Source of the DNA: Hygrocybe punicea
Taxonomy: Eukaryota; Basidiomycota; Agaricomycetes; Agaricales; Hygrophoraceae
Direction: 5' to 3'
Assembly: GCA_963556145.1 (NCBI GenBank)
Contig: OY744471.1
Location: 4,643,590-4,707,589 of the forward strand
DNA: 64,000 bases
A program made the position numbers and the translations under genes. Below are positions 56,788-64,000 of the stretch, piece by piece. The first letter of the stretch is position 1, and each line of letters starts with the position of its first letter. Under the pieces are notes generated by a model that saw nothing but the letters and a program-made list of their open reading frames with translations, had not been told where the DNA came from and did not search any database.

Positions 56788-57144
56788 ATGTTTCCTATCC
56801 TCTTTCCGTACATTTCAAAGTGACCGGTGTGATTAGTACACATCAAAACAGACAGAATAAGCGTATCGTAGTCATTCGTAGTCGTTCCATACGTAATGAA
56901 GGTCATTGTAATGTACATACAGCAAGCATAAGACTTCTCCCGAATCCTTCGTTCTTTCGGCAAACATCCAAACAACAACTTATCATTTCCATCCTTGACA
57001 GCTTGAACGCCCTGAGACTGATTCGTCACTTTTTTCCAAAAGAATCAAAAAGAATTATAATAATTCGAACGTGAGCCCTGGGGGGGACCAAATGTCAAAG
57101 AGAACGGAACGCACCACCGTCGAGTTTACAAGAAAAAAAAACTT

Positions 57145-60100
57145 TTAATCTCCATTTGCCAGTGCGGCGCCCACCGCAATCCCAAGAATGCCATACGCAA
57201 CAGCAAGACTTTGCGCCAGCTCAAAAGCGACTTCCCTCACTTGGGGAGGGAATTTCTTGATCGTGAGGAACGTGATGACGCCTCCGAGGTCAAAAGCCAA
57301 ATTAGCGCCCATCGAGCACCAATCACTCGTCTTGGGACTCGTATTCAGCACAATCGGCGCAATGGCCGTCGTCAACCACGTCGTATTGATAATGCTCTCC
57401 AATATAGGAGACGCATAGTCGTTCCACTGTGGCAGTTTCGCAAGCGTCGGTGTATTATCCGCCCAAGTCTTCACAGTACCGATGATCGTGAGCGAGTAAT
57501 TCATTTGCACGTACCATTCCGTCGAATTGTAAAACGCGCCTGAGATGTCCGGCGCGACGTACAAGAGGTAGCTCGCCGCCGCGATGGCGCGAATCGAAGT
57601 GCTCGCAAGCCCTGCCGTTTCGTTCTTCGCAATCGCGCAGTTGGCAACGAGCAGACTCCCTGGGAAGGCTAGGATGTTGCAAATGGCATTCATGACATCG
57701 AGTGCGGTCTGGGCGGCGGACTCTGTCTGCGGCGCTGCCGCCATAAGGGACAGGGGATGACTTTGTGGTCGTCCAGCCGAGGCAGGTTCGGCAGTTCGAA
57801 GATGACTGGCGGCATGTGCCACTGCTGCCACCGCGGAAGGGTGAACCGAGAGGGCGGAGACTGGGTGGCCTCTCGTCGCAGGGGAATGTTTGCCTGGCTG
57901 CTGTGACATGGTGGTGGTGGTGGTGTGCGCAGCCGCAGCCATTGCGTGCTGTGTGGTGGGAGAGGGAGTCTTGGCGGTTAACAGCTTCCCGAGCGTCGCA
58001 AAGTCCGGTGCATTGATCAAAGCCTGCGTTTGACTGTTATTCGGGAACGGCGTGTGGCCAGTGATGAGTTTATATATAATCGTCGCCGGAATTGCGCCAA
58101 CGAGGCATATAAGGTCAAGTATAGAAAGCTGACTACCCGAAATGAACTTGTATATCCACGACAGGATGGGGATATCGATCGGGGCATCGAGGAGGTCCAG
58201 GAACCCATTTATCACGATCTTGATGATATCAATCACTTTCACGATCAAGTTTCGGGCCGTTTTGAGAATCAGGTCCGCCGCGATCCCAATCACCTTCTTC
58301 ACCACTTGCACAGGGGAGAGCGTGAAAAAGTGATCGATGACTTGAGTCTTGACCTGGTCGATCGTCGTCTTGATGTAGTCCTCCTCGTCCTCCACCAAAG
58401 CCACAAGATCTTCCAACAACTTATCCAGAGCGCTCGAACCGGAATTATGCGGGTTATAAGAGGTAGAAGAATCCGACATGCCGTTGCTCGTGTGATACGT
58501 GGCCCAATTGGCCTGCGGGCTACTGCTGCCAGGCGCGCTGGAGCCGATTTGTTGCCTAGTACCGACGGTCTCACCGGGGTCCTTCACCCCAGCCCACGAG
58601 TTGATCTGATTTTCGAGAGTGATGAAGGCGTTCTCGATCGAGGTCTCGACCTCATCAATAGCACCGACGAGCTGGTTCCCAAATTGCTTCAACACATTCT
58701 TGATCACGCTATGCGTGCGCTTGATGTCGTCCCAATCAAACAGGAACCCAAGCCAAGCGATAAGCTGCTCGAAGAATACCTTGATTTGGTTGAATACGAA
58801 TTCGACGGCGCCGACGACGGCGGAGACGCAGTCAAGGATGGCGCTGTATATTTTGCCGCCAATCGTGGCTATGAAGTGGTAGAAACCCTCTGCCTCCTGG
58901 ACCACGAAGTTCTCGACGTCCGCCCATGCCTTTTTCAGCCAATGGAAAAAATCGCCCGCGCCAATCTCGATAGCGTTGCCAAGACTGAGGCGGACGGTCT
59001 TCATGGCGCCGGTGCCGCTAATGGAAGGGGTGCCAATGTGTTTCGCAACAGCAGCTCCTTCGTGAAGGGTGAAGCCATTCTTCAAGGAGACGCCCCACGC
59101 CGGATGGGGCTGAGCAGCTGCAAGAGTGTGCAGGGCCGCGGTAGGAGTGGTCGTCGTTTTGCGAGAGCCATCGACGGGCAAAGTTTTTTTGACGTTGAGG
59201 AGATTCACGATTGATTTCGCAGCAGCAGTTTTGGCGTTGGCGGGAACGGTTCCTGGTACGAGCGGTTGCGAACTAGTTCCATCTGCAGTCTTGATTTGAA
59301 CGTTTCCAAGATCATTGCCCGTTTTAACGGCAGACAGCGTTTGCATTGCTTTGGAAAGGGGATCCACATTGACTACGACGGATGGGTGACCGGCCCGGGC
59401 GATGGTCACTTTAAAACAGACGGCGGAAAGGGACTGCGTCTCCTGGATAACGGTGATGTTGCCTGCGACGTCGGAAGTGGCATTGACAGGTACGGTGGGA
59501 GTGAGGACATGGTACACGTTGTTGATGTACACGGACACCGGGCTCGTTGATGTTACCGTTACAGGAGAGTTGGCGACTCGGGAGCCATTGCGGTCGGTGA
59601 TGCAGATGTGGGTGGTGAAACTGTTGTATTCGATGATGTCATCTACGCTCGTTGCGGGCAACAAGATGCTTCGCTGGGACCAGGCGCCAGTGACTGGATC
59701 CTGAGTGAATTGCACGAGTTTCTGGCCGGAGAGGTGGGTGAAGAGGACGTTATTTGACGCGTTGATGTTGAGGTAGAATGCAAAACCTTCGACCCCCGAA
59801 GTAAGAGGAATAGGAGTGGACCAGCTCGAAGCTGTTGCTTCACTATCTGCGGGGCAGCTGACGTAGAAGAGGTCTCCTTGGGCGTTGAGGCCCCAAACGA
59901 CTGCACGCGTCAAAGTGGTGGACGCAGAAAGCGAAGAGACGCCGCCGAGGATGTTGGTATTGGCAATGGTCGTGGACGGGACGACAAGAACGGGAATGGA
60001 TTGATCGCCCTGGTTGTCTGGTGTGAAAAGATAGAGACCGCCGGCAGCAGCGACAAAAAGATTGGTGTCGCCGTTGCTGTTGAGGGCGGAGGCGATGGAG

Positions 60101-60882
60101 GTTGCGCCAGCGGGTAAAGTGAGTCGGGCGGCATTCGGGGCAACAGCAGGACGGAAAAAGTTGTACTGGGGAGAGTATAGGAGTTCCTGGGTGTTTTCGA
60201 TAGCGCCAAAGGTGTAAATCCCCGGAACGAAGTCGTCGGTGCGATGACCTAGGCAACTCGAAATAGAGCCTGCCTTGAGATCGGCCGCGAGAGTGTGCCG
60301 AACCCATTGGGGGCTGGAACCTGGCTGAATGTAATAGCGATCGAGAAGGTTGAGTGGGTTTCCAGGTTGGCGCAGAATGTCGACGAAACAATTCTGCACT
60401 GGGTCAGATCCGTCTGATGCAGGGATATTCATGAGATAAACGTCGGCAATGGTGAGAGGATTGGGAGGGGTGACGGAGGCGGCGTCAAACGGAACGAGTG
60501 TCCATGATATGGGGTTGGCCCACGAATCAGCCGTATTGGAATGGTTCAGGGATACGTAAAGGAAATCGGCGCCAGCGACGGTGGCGATGAGGGCGACATC
60601 AAACACCATCGTCTGAGCATTTTGTGAGAGGGCGAATGACTTGGCGGCAACTTTGGCGTTGCCGTGGGATTTGGCCAACAGGCTGGATAGATCGATCCTG
60701 GTCCAACCGGTGTTGGAATTGCGGATTTCACGAGTGACGTAGAATACTTTGTCAGTGCCGATGGAGAAGAAGAGAGCGTCTCCGTCGGGGGTTTGTAGCA
60801 CCTCGAACGCGGCGTCCGGGGCCATGACGTCGGCGTGCTTTTGATTCTTCATCAACTCTGTCTCTGCGGTGATGTTCAACAT
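57145..60882 (-). CDS. Large intronless protein, beta-rich N-half and helical/hydrophobic C-half
   Basis: 1,245 aa from ATG 60882 (MLNITAETELMKNQ) with no intron, unlike the other genes here. There is no clear signal peptide. Residues ~25-440 contain repeated short beta-like phrases (DALFFSIGTDKVFYVTRE; TNLFVAAAGGLYLFTPDN; NNVLFTHLSGQKLVQFTQD) suggestive of a beta-propeller. ~445-545 look Ig-like (VTSTSPVSVYINNVYHVL). ~625-850 is helical and amphipathic (HWLKKAWADVENFV; IAWLGFLFDWDDIKRTHSV). ~880-1000 is more hydrophobic helix (VVKKVIGIAADLILKTARNL). There is an Ala/Ser/His-rich linker, and the last ~200 residues have several candidate membrane segments (ending AVAYGILGIAVGAALANG). Unknown function. 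The architecture could suit a membrane-active or secreted complex component, but this is speculation. Divergent from the gene at 61541. Possible bacterial transfer, given the lack of introns. Confidence 0.75.
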   Translation of the reverse strand: MLNITAETELMKNQKHADVMAPDAAFEVLQTPDGDALFFSIGTDKVFYVTREIRNSNTGWTRIDLSSLLAKSHGNAKVAAKSFALSQNAQTMVFDVALIATVAGADFLYVSLNHSNTADSWANPISWTLVPFDAASVTPPNPLTIADVYLMNIPASDGSDPVQNCFVDILRQPGNPLNLLDRYYIQPGSSPQWVRHTLAADLKAGSISSCLGHRTDDFVPGIYTFGAIENTQELLYSPQYNFFRPAVAPNAARLTLPAGATSIASALNSNGDTNLFVAAAGGLYLFTPDNQGDQSIPVLVVPSTTIANTNILGGVSSLSASTTLTRAVVWGLNAQGDLFYVSCPADSEATASSWSTPIPLTSGVEGFAFYLNINASNNVLFTHLSGQKLVQFTQDPVTGAWSQRSILLPATSVDDIIEYNSFTTHICITDRNGSRVANSPVTVTSTSPVSVYINNVYHVLTPTVPVNATSDVAGNITVIQETQSLSAVCFKVTIARAGHPSVVVNVDPLSKAMQTLSAVKTGNDLGNVQIKTADGTSSQPLVPGTVPANAKTAAAKSIVNLLNVKKTLPVDGSRKTTTTPTAALHTLAAAQPHPAWGVSLKNGFTLHEGAAVAKHIGTPSISGTGAMKTVRLSLGNAIEIGAGDFFHWLKKAWADVENFVVQEAEGFYHFIATIGGKIYSAILDCVSAVVGAVEFVFNQIKVFFEQLIAWLGFLFDWDDIKRTHSVIKNVLKQFGNQLVGAIDEVETSIENAFITLENQINSWAGVKDPGETVGTRQQIGSSAPGSSSPQANWATYHTSNGMSDSSTSYNPHNSGSSALDKLLEDLVALVEDEEDYIKTTIDQVKTQVIDHFFTLSPVQVVKKVIGIAADLILKTARNLIVKVIDIIKIVINGFLDLLDAPIDIPILSWIYKFISGSQLSILDLICLVGAIPATIIYKLITGHTPFPNNSQTQALINAPDFATLGKLLTAKTPSPTTQHAMAAAAHTTTTTMSQQPGKHSPATRGHPVSALSVHPSAVAAVAHAASHLRTAEPASAGRPQSHPLSLMAAAPQTESAAQTALDVMNAICNILAFPGSLLVANCAIAKNETAGLASTSIRAIAAASYLLYVAPDISGAFYNSTEWYVQMNYSLTIIGTVKTWADNTPTLAKLPQWNDYASPILESIINTTWLTTAIAPIVLNTSPKTSDWCSMGANLAFDLGGVITFLTIKKFPPQVREVAFELAQSLAVAYGILGIAVGAALANGD

Positions 60883-61540
60883 GGCTGGCTGTGGCAAGGA
60901 TCAGCGGAGGGAGTCTCAGCATCAATAGACTGCTATACCTGGATAAGCGGGCGAGTGAGTCTGTGCGAGTGAGTCTGTACGAGTTCGAGAATTGCACGAG
61001 TGAGTCTGTACAGAATATGAGTTCGAAGAATCGCACAAGAGTTCGTTATGCACACCTCTGCGATTGGAGAATCAGCTAATGTAACGGACGAACTTGAAAA
61101 GGCACGGTATAAATATTAATGCACCAAGGGCCTAGGGCGACGATTATCTTTGCTTGCATCGGTCTTTGTGAATCCCCGAGGCTATCGATCGACCGGGGGA
61201 TTACCGCGGGAAGACACTGGTCCATATTCTGTTTCTTCGCTTGTGCATTCGAAAGTACGTGTATTCGCCGACCAAATTTCCGAAAAAGGAAGGTCGCGGC
61301 CGTGTTTGGCTCTGTTTGCTGCGCGACGACTTGTCTCCGAACGACAGCACAGTACTACATAGTATCATACAAGCTTAAGACCAGGAACAAGACCATCGAT
61401 TGACTAGCACAAGACAATCGGATTGACGTCGACTGACGGGCACCAGACAATCGATGTTCCCACATGTCGCGTCTGAACAGCTTAAAAGAAGCCAAACCGA
61501 TGGCTGCCCTTCAGCTTAGCAGCCCACGCCCACGCCCACG
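60883..61540. promoter_or_regulatory. Shared intergenic region of the divergent pair
   Basis: 658 bases separate the two start codons. Three copies of GAGTGAGTCTGT(A/G)C lie at 60.95-61.02 kb, nearer the large gene. A TATAAATATTAATG lies at ~61108. No other motif is assigned. A single bidirectional control region is plausible but not shown. Confidence 0.4.
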
Positions 61541-63304
61541 ATGAGTTCAACCACATCCAACATCTCCATTTTTGACTTTGTCGTAGCCACCACCCAGGCC
61601 AGCATAAACGCCACCATGCTCGCCTTCCTTTCTACCCGCAGGGAACCCGTCGTCGCCGTCTGCTACGTCGCAGACCCCCAAGGAAATGCCGTGCCATTGG
61701 ACTACGACCTGCTCAAGAAGAACGCCAATGGCACCGACCCATTCGGCGTGCACGTTCCAGACGGATCCGACATCACCACCAACCCCAGCATTCAAAATCT
61801 CATCCACGCCCGTTTCCTCTTCGGCTTCCGCGCCCAGATCGGCCTCCCTCGCGTGTCGAATCCGTCCCAATTGCCCGACGTCGTCACCCTTGGCACCGAC
61901 ACGTCCACCGTCCAGTTCAACATGCTCTGCTCCCAGTTCACCGTCGTTCAATTCACTCCTGGAAACATCTTCGGTGGCTCTTCTTGGCTGAACGTCTCTC
62001 AGCCGGCCAACGCGCCGTGGGTCTTCACGTCCAAGGTCGACATGCGCCTGTCCACCGTTGACCAGAGTGCTTTCAGCCATTTGCCTCCGGATGTTCAGCA
62101 GAGGATTAAGAACCTCGGTGATACCGCATTCAGCGTGCAACAATTGCTCTTCGACCTCACCAACGCGGCGCTCATGACGGTGCCCAAAATCTCATCGGTC
62201 GACTCTACCACCGTCGTCCACTATTTATTGCAGCATTATTTCATTGACGCTTACTTCACCCAGCTGCAGAAGGAAAGCCAGCCTCTGCTCGGCTGCTCCA
62301 TCGTTCTCCACAATGCCTCCGTCTCAACCTTGTCCCTCACCAATTTCAATTTCCACGTTAATCCCTACATCAATCCGACGACCCACCAGCCGTACCCGAA
62401 CCCTACCAAGGACCAGCAGCAACTTGCCACCCTCAACTATCTATGCGCAGCGGATGGCCATACCCTCCCACCCCCTGTCTCCTTTTTCCCCTGGAACTGG
62501 GTTGACGCAACCCAGATCAACGACCACGACGGTACCATCGCCATCAACCGCAACACCATCGCCAATTATTTCCGCAACCAACTCGCTCATTACGTCCCCA
62601 GAAACTGCATCCTCCCACAAGTCCGCGTCTACCTCTCCGGCTTCCTCGACACCACCGTAAACTATTCATGGAACCTGACTTCCGGTCAGGCACCTAAAGT
62701 CACCACCCCGTCCTCAGGCAAAACCGTCCTCCGCTTCGACTACAGCCAGTCCAGCGACGACCAGGCAGGTCTGAACGGTGACCTGGGTGCGCTTAGGCTC
62801 ACCAACACCTACAACCTCACAGTCGACTTTGTCGGCAACACCATCGTCGTCACGCAAACCCTCGTGTGTTACATGTGGGTCCGCGCCCTGGCGACATCCG
62901 GCGACGGCAACATCATCGACAAGAAGATCGTCGACACGTACTCCATCGGCGTCGACGCCAACGGCAAACTCGTATCCTCCCCACCCCTCTCAGTCCCGAC
63001 GGACCACTCCAACTCCCCCTCCGTGAACGCCGCGCTCAACTTCTTCACAAACTTCAACGATATCAGCAACGACATCACGAACAACGTTCGTGGGTTTGCA
63101 GCGACCCGGCTGCAGGATATGCCGATCTCGACCGTGCAGAACTTCGTCTTCCCCGGTGGGAAGACGTTCATTTTCAAGAGCGTCGCGTTCTCTGATTTCC
63201 AGGACCTCGTTTCTTACATTTCTTACGCTGATCCTACCGGTCCGGTCCCTACCGCCCCTGCCCCGGCGGCGAAGGTGATCAAACACGTCGCCAAACATGC
63301 TTGA
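61541..63304 (+). CDS. 587-aa intronless protein of unknown function
   Basis: Starts MSSTTSNISIFDFVVATTQA and ends with a basic tail (KVIKHVAKHA). No signal peptide or membrane span is obvious. The sequence alternates short beta-like strands: FNMLCSQFTVVQFTPGN, GCSIVLHNASVSTLSLTNFN, NLTVDFVGNTIVVTQTLVCY. A striking block LNYLCAADGHTLPPP...FFPWNWVDA...DGTIAINRN sits in the middle. The PWNW...INRN pattern loosely recalls bacterial P47-type TULIP (lipid-binding-fold) proteins, but I am not certain. Divergent from the 1,245-aa gene; both lack introns and CpG decay, so they may form a functional pair. Confidence 0.75.
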   Translation: MSSTTSNISIFDFVVATTQASINATMLAFLSTRREPVVAVCYVADPQGNAVPLDYDLLKKNANGTDPFGVHVPDGSDITTNPSIQNLIHARFLFGFRAQIGLPRVSNPSQLPDVVTLGTDTSTVQFNMLCSQFTVVQFTPGNIFGGSSWLNVSQPANAPWVFTSKVDMRLSTVDQSAFSHLPPDVQQRIKNLGDTAFSVQQLLFDLTNAALMTVPKISSVDSTTVVHYLLQHYFIDAYFTQLQKESQPLLGCSIVLHNASVSTLSLTNFNFHVNPYINPTTHQPYPNPTKDQQQLATLNYLCAADGHTLPPPVSFFPWNWVDATQINDHDGTIAINRNTIANYFRNQLAHYVPRNCILPQVRVYLSGFLDTTVNYSWNLTSGQAPKVTTPSSGKTVLRFDYSQSSDDQAGLNGDLGALRLTNTYNLTVDFVGNTIVVTQTLVCYMWVRALATSGDGNIIDKKIVDTYSIGVDANGKLVSSPPLSVPTDHSNSPSVNAALNFFTNFNDISNDITNNVRGFAATRLQDMPISTVQNFVFPGGKTFIFKSVAFSDFQDLVSYISYADPTGPVPTAPAPAAKVIKHVAKHA

Positions 63305-63516
63305 TATGGGGTCCACCGTTGTTGAAGGCTGGGTGGGTTATCGGATATTCGTCTTTGTTTTTTGTTTTTTTCAATTCGTCTTCTTTTTGTTGGTTTTGAT
63401 ATGTGGGCAACCTATGCGGAATGGAAGTGACTGGTTTGAAAGAGAGTATTCGAGAGAGGGAAAGTGAAGTTTCGAGACTTTGTTTCTGTGTACTGTATGC
63501 TAGCAATTCGAGAAAA

Positions 63517-63522
63517 TAAAAA
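63517..63522 (+). terminator. Poly(A) signal AATAAA
   Basis: A canonical AATAAA about 213 nt after the stop codon of the 587-aa gene. Confidence 0.5.
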
Positions 63523-64000
63523 TGTATTTTGGAATTTCCCTGTTATGTATCCTTATAAACCACTACTGCGGTAGCTCAGCGCTCAGCGCTCAACACCCGT
63601 CGTCAACACTATAATAATAATCAGCTCCAGATCCTTGGACGTTCTTCTTCAAAGTCCTTTCAGTGAACAAGTTCGTGCCAAATGAAACAATGCAATAATA
63701 ATTCCCTGTATCACTGCAGTGCGGCCGAGTCGATGGGGGAGTGCAGCCCTTTTTTTTTCGATGCCAAGTTGACCTTTTTTATTTTGTCAGCCCAGGCGTA
63801 TAAGGTCGTCATAGGTTCATAGCGTAGCTGCCGTTTCGATCAAAGAGAGGTGTGTGTGGGGTGGCTGTTGCTGTTGCTGTTGCTGTTGCTGCTCGCTCTT
63901 TGGAATTTCCTGTGCCCTGAGTGAGTAAAAAAAGAGAAATTTGTAAGGTAGGTGTCATCCATAATCTGCAAAGATCACATCATGTGATCTTTTTGTGACA
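63523..64000. other. No gene seen; GCTGTT triplet repeat
   Basis: A GCTGTT array of ~5 hexamers (63863-63892) and otherwise unremarkable DNA. The last bases hold a small inverted repeat AAAGATCACATCATGTGATCTTT (~63969-63991). Confidence 0.5.

Larger units (their letters stand above)
52565..56790 (+). mobile_element. DIRS-like (tyrosine recombinase) retrotransposon
   Basis: Three consecutive plus-strand ORFs, Gag-like, RT-RNaseH and tyrosine recombinase, with no integrase or protease, define the YR retrotransposon order. Limits are given from the first ORF to the hairpin after the last one; true ends (split or inverted repeats) were not identified. All ORFs are almost intact but show CpG decay: TGA at 53795 and 55669, a Gag frameshift and Arg-to-His changes in YR. 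Confidence 0.8.

Noticed and set aside
58030..59214. 394-aa plus-strand ORF
   Set aside because: Antisense shadow of the intronless 1,245-aa gene, caused by its GC-rich third positions.

Overview
The window looks like a transposon-rich stretch of an Agaricomycete-type basidiomycete genome. Coding regions are split by very short GT-AG introns of about 45-70 nt. The recognisable families are typical of mushroom genomes: a TRANK1-like UvrD helicase, a TKL-like kinase, a DUF6698-like gene, a Ulp1/MULE transposon, DIRS-like retrotransposons and DD34E mariners. Everything here was read by eye; no database search was run.

Layout. 0-1.2 kb: two foldback/TIR elements. 1.4-9.8 kb (minus): a long multi-exon UvrD/TRANK1-like helicase whose motifs all appear intact. 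10.0-11.7 kb (plus): a broken TKL-like kinase. 11.7-23.3 kb: gene-poor DNA with minisatellites, MITEs, polypurine and triplet repeats. 23.6-38.9 kb: a nest. A DUF6698-like gene on the minus strand is split by a 13.9 kb CACTG-ended foldback element (3-bp TSD). One arm of that element is split by an 11.4 kb MULE (9-bp TSD). The MULE contains a hAT-like element (8-bp TSD), a piece of an RRM gene, a small basic-protein gene, and a reading frame that joins a Ulp1-type protease to a MULE transposase. 39-48.3 kb: remnants of further transposon genes, a pair of 610-bp inverted arms, and a DD34E mariner transposase split just after its start codon by a small LTR element. 48.6-52 kb: a 72-bp minisatellite and a small secreted-protein gene split by a second small LTR element of the same family. 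52.5-56.8 kb: a DIRS-like tyrosine-recombinase retrotransposon (Gag, RT-RNaseH, YR). 57.1-63.3 kb: two long, intronless, divergently transcribed genes of unknown function.

Decay. Twelve premature stops I found in otherwise readable transposon-type genes are all TGA, each where CGA (Arg) fits. Where a target-site duplication has a mismatch, the changed copy is the one whose flank made a CpG. The DIRS recombinase has His in place of Arg at four signature positions, each one CpG transition away. This is the mark of CpG methylation and deamination. The divergent pair at 57-63 kb shows none of it and stands out as intact.

The items most worth following up are the Ulp1-MULE fusion, the four-layer nest with its preserved target sites, and the intronless divergent pair: a beta-rich/helical 1,245-aa protein and a 587-aa protein that share one intergenic region.
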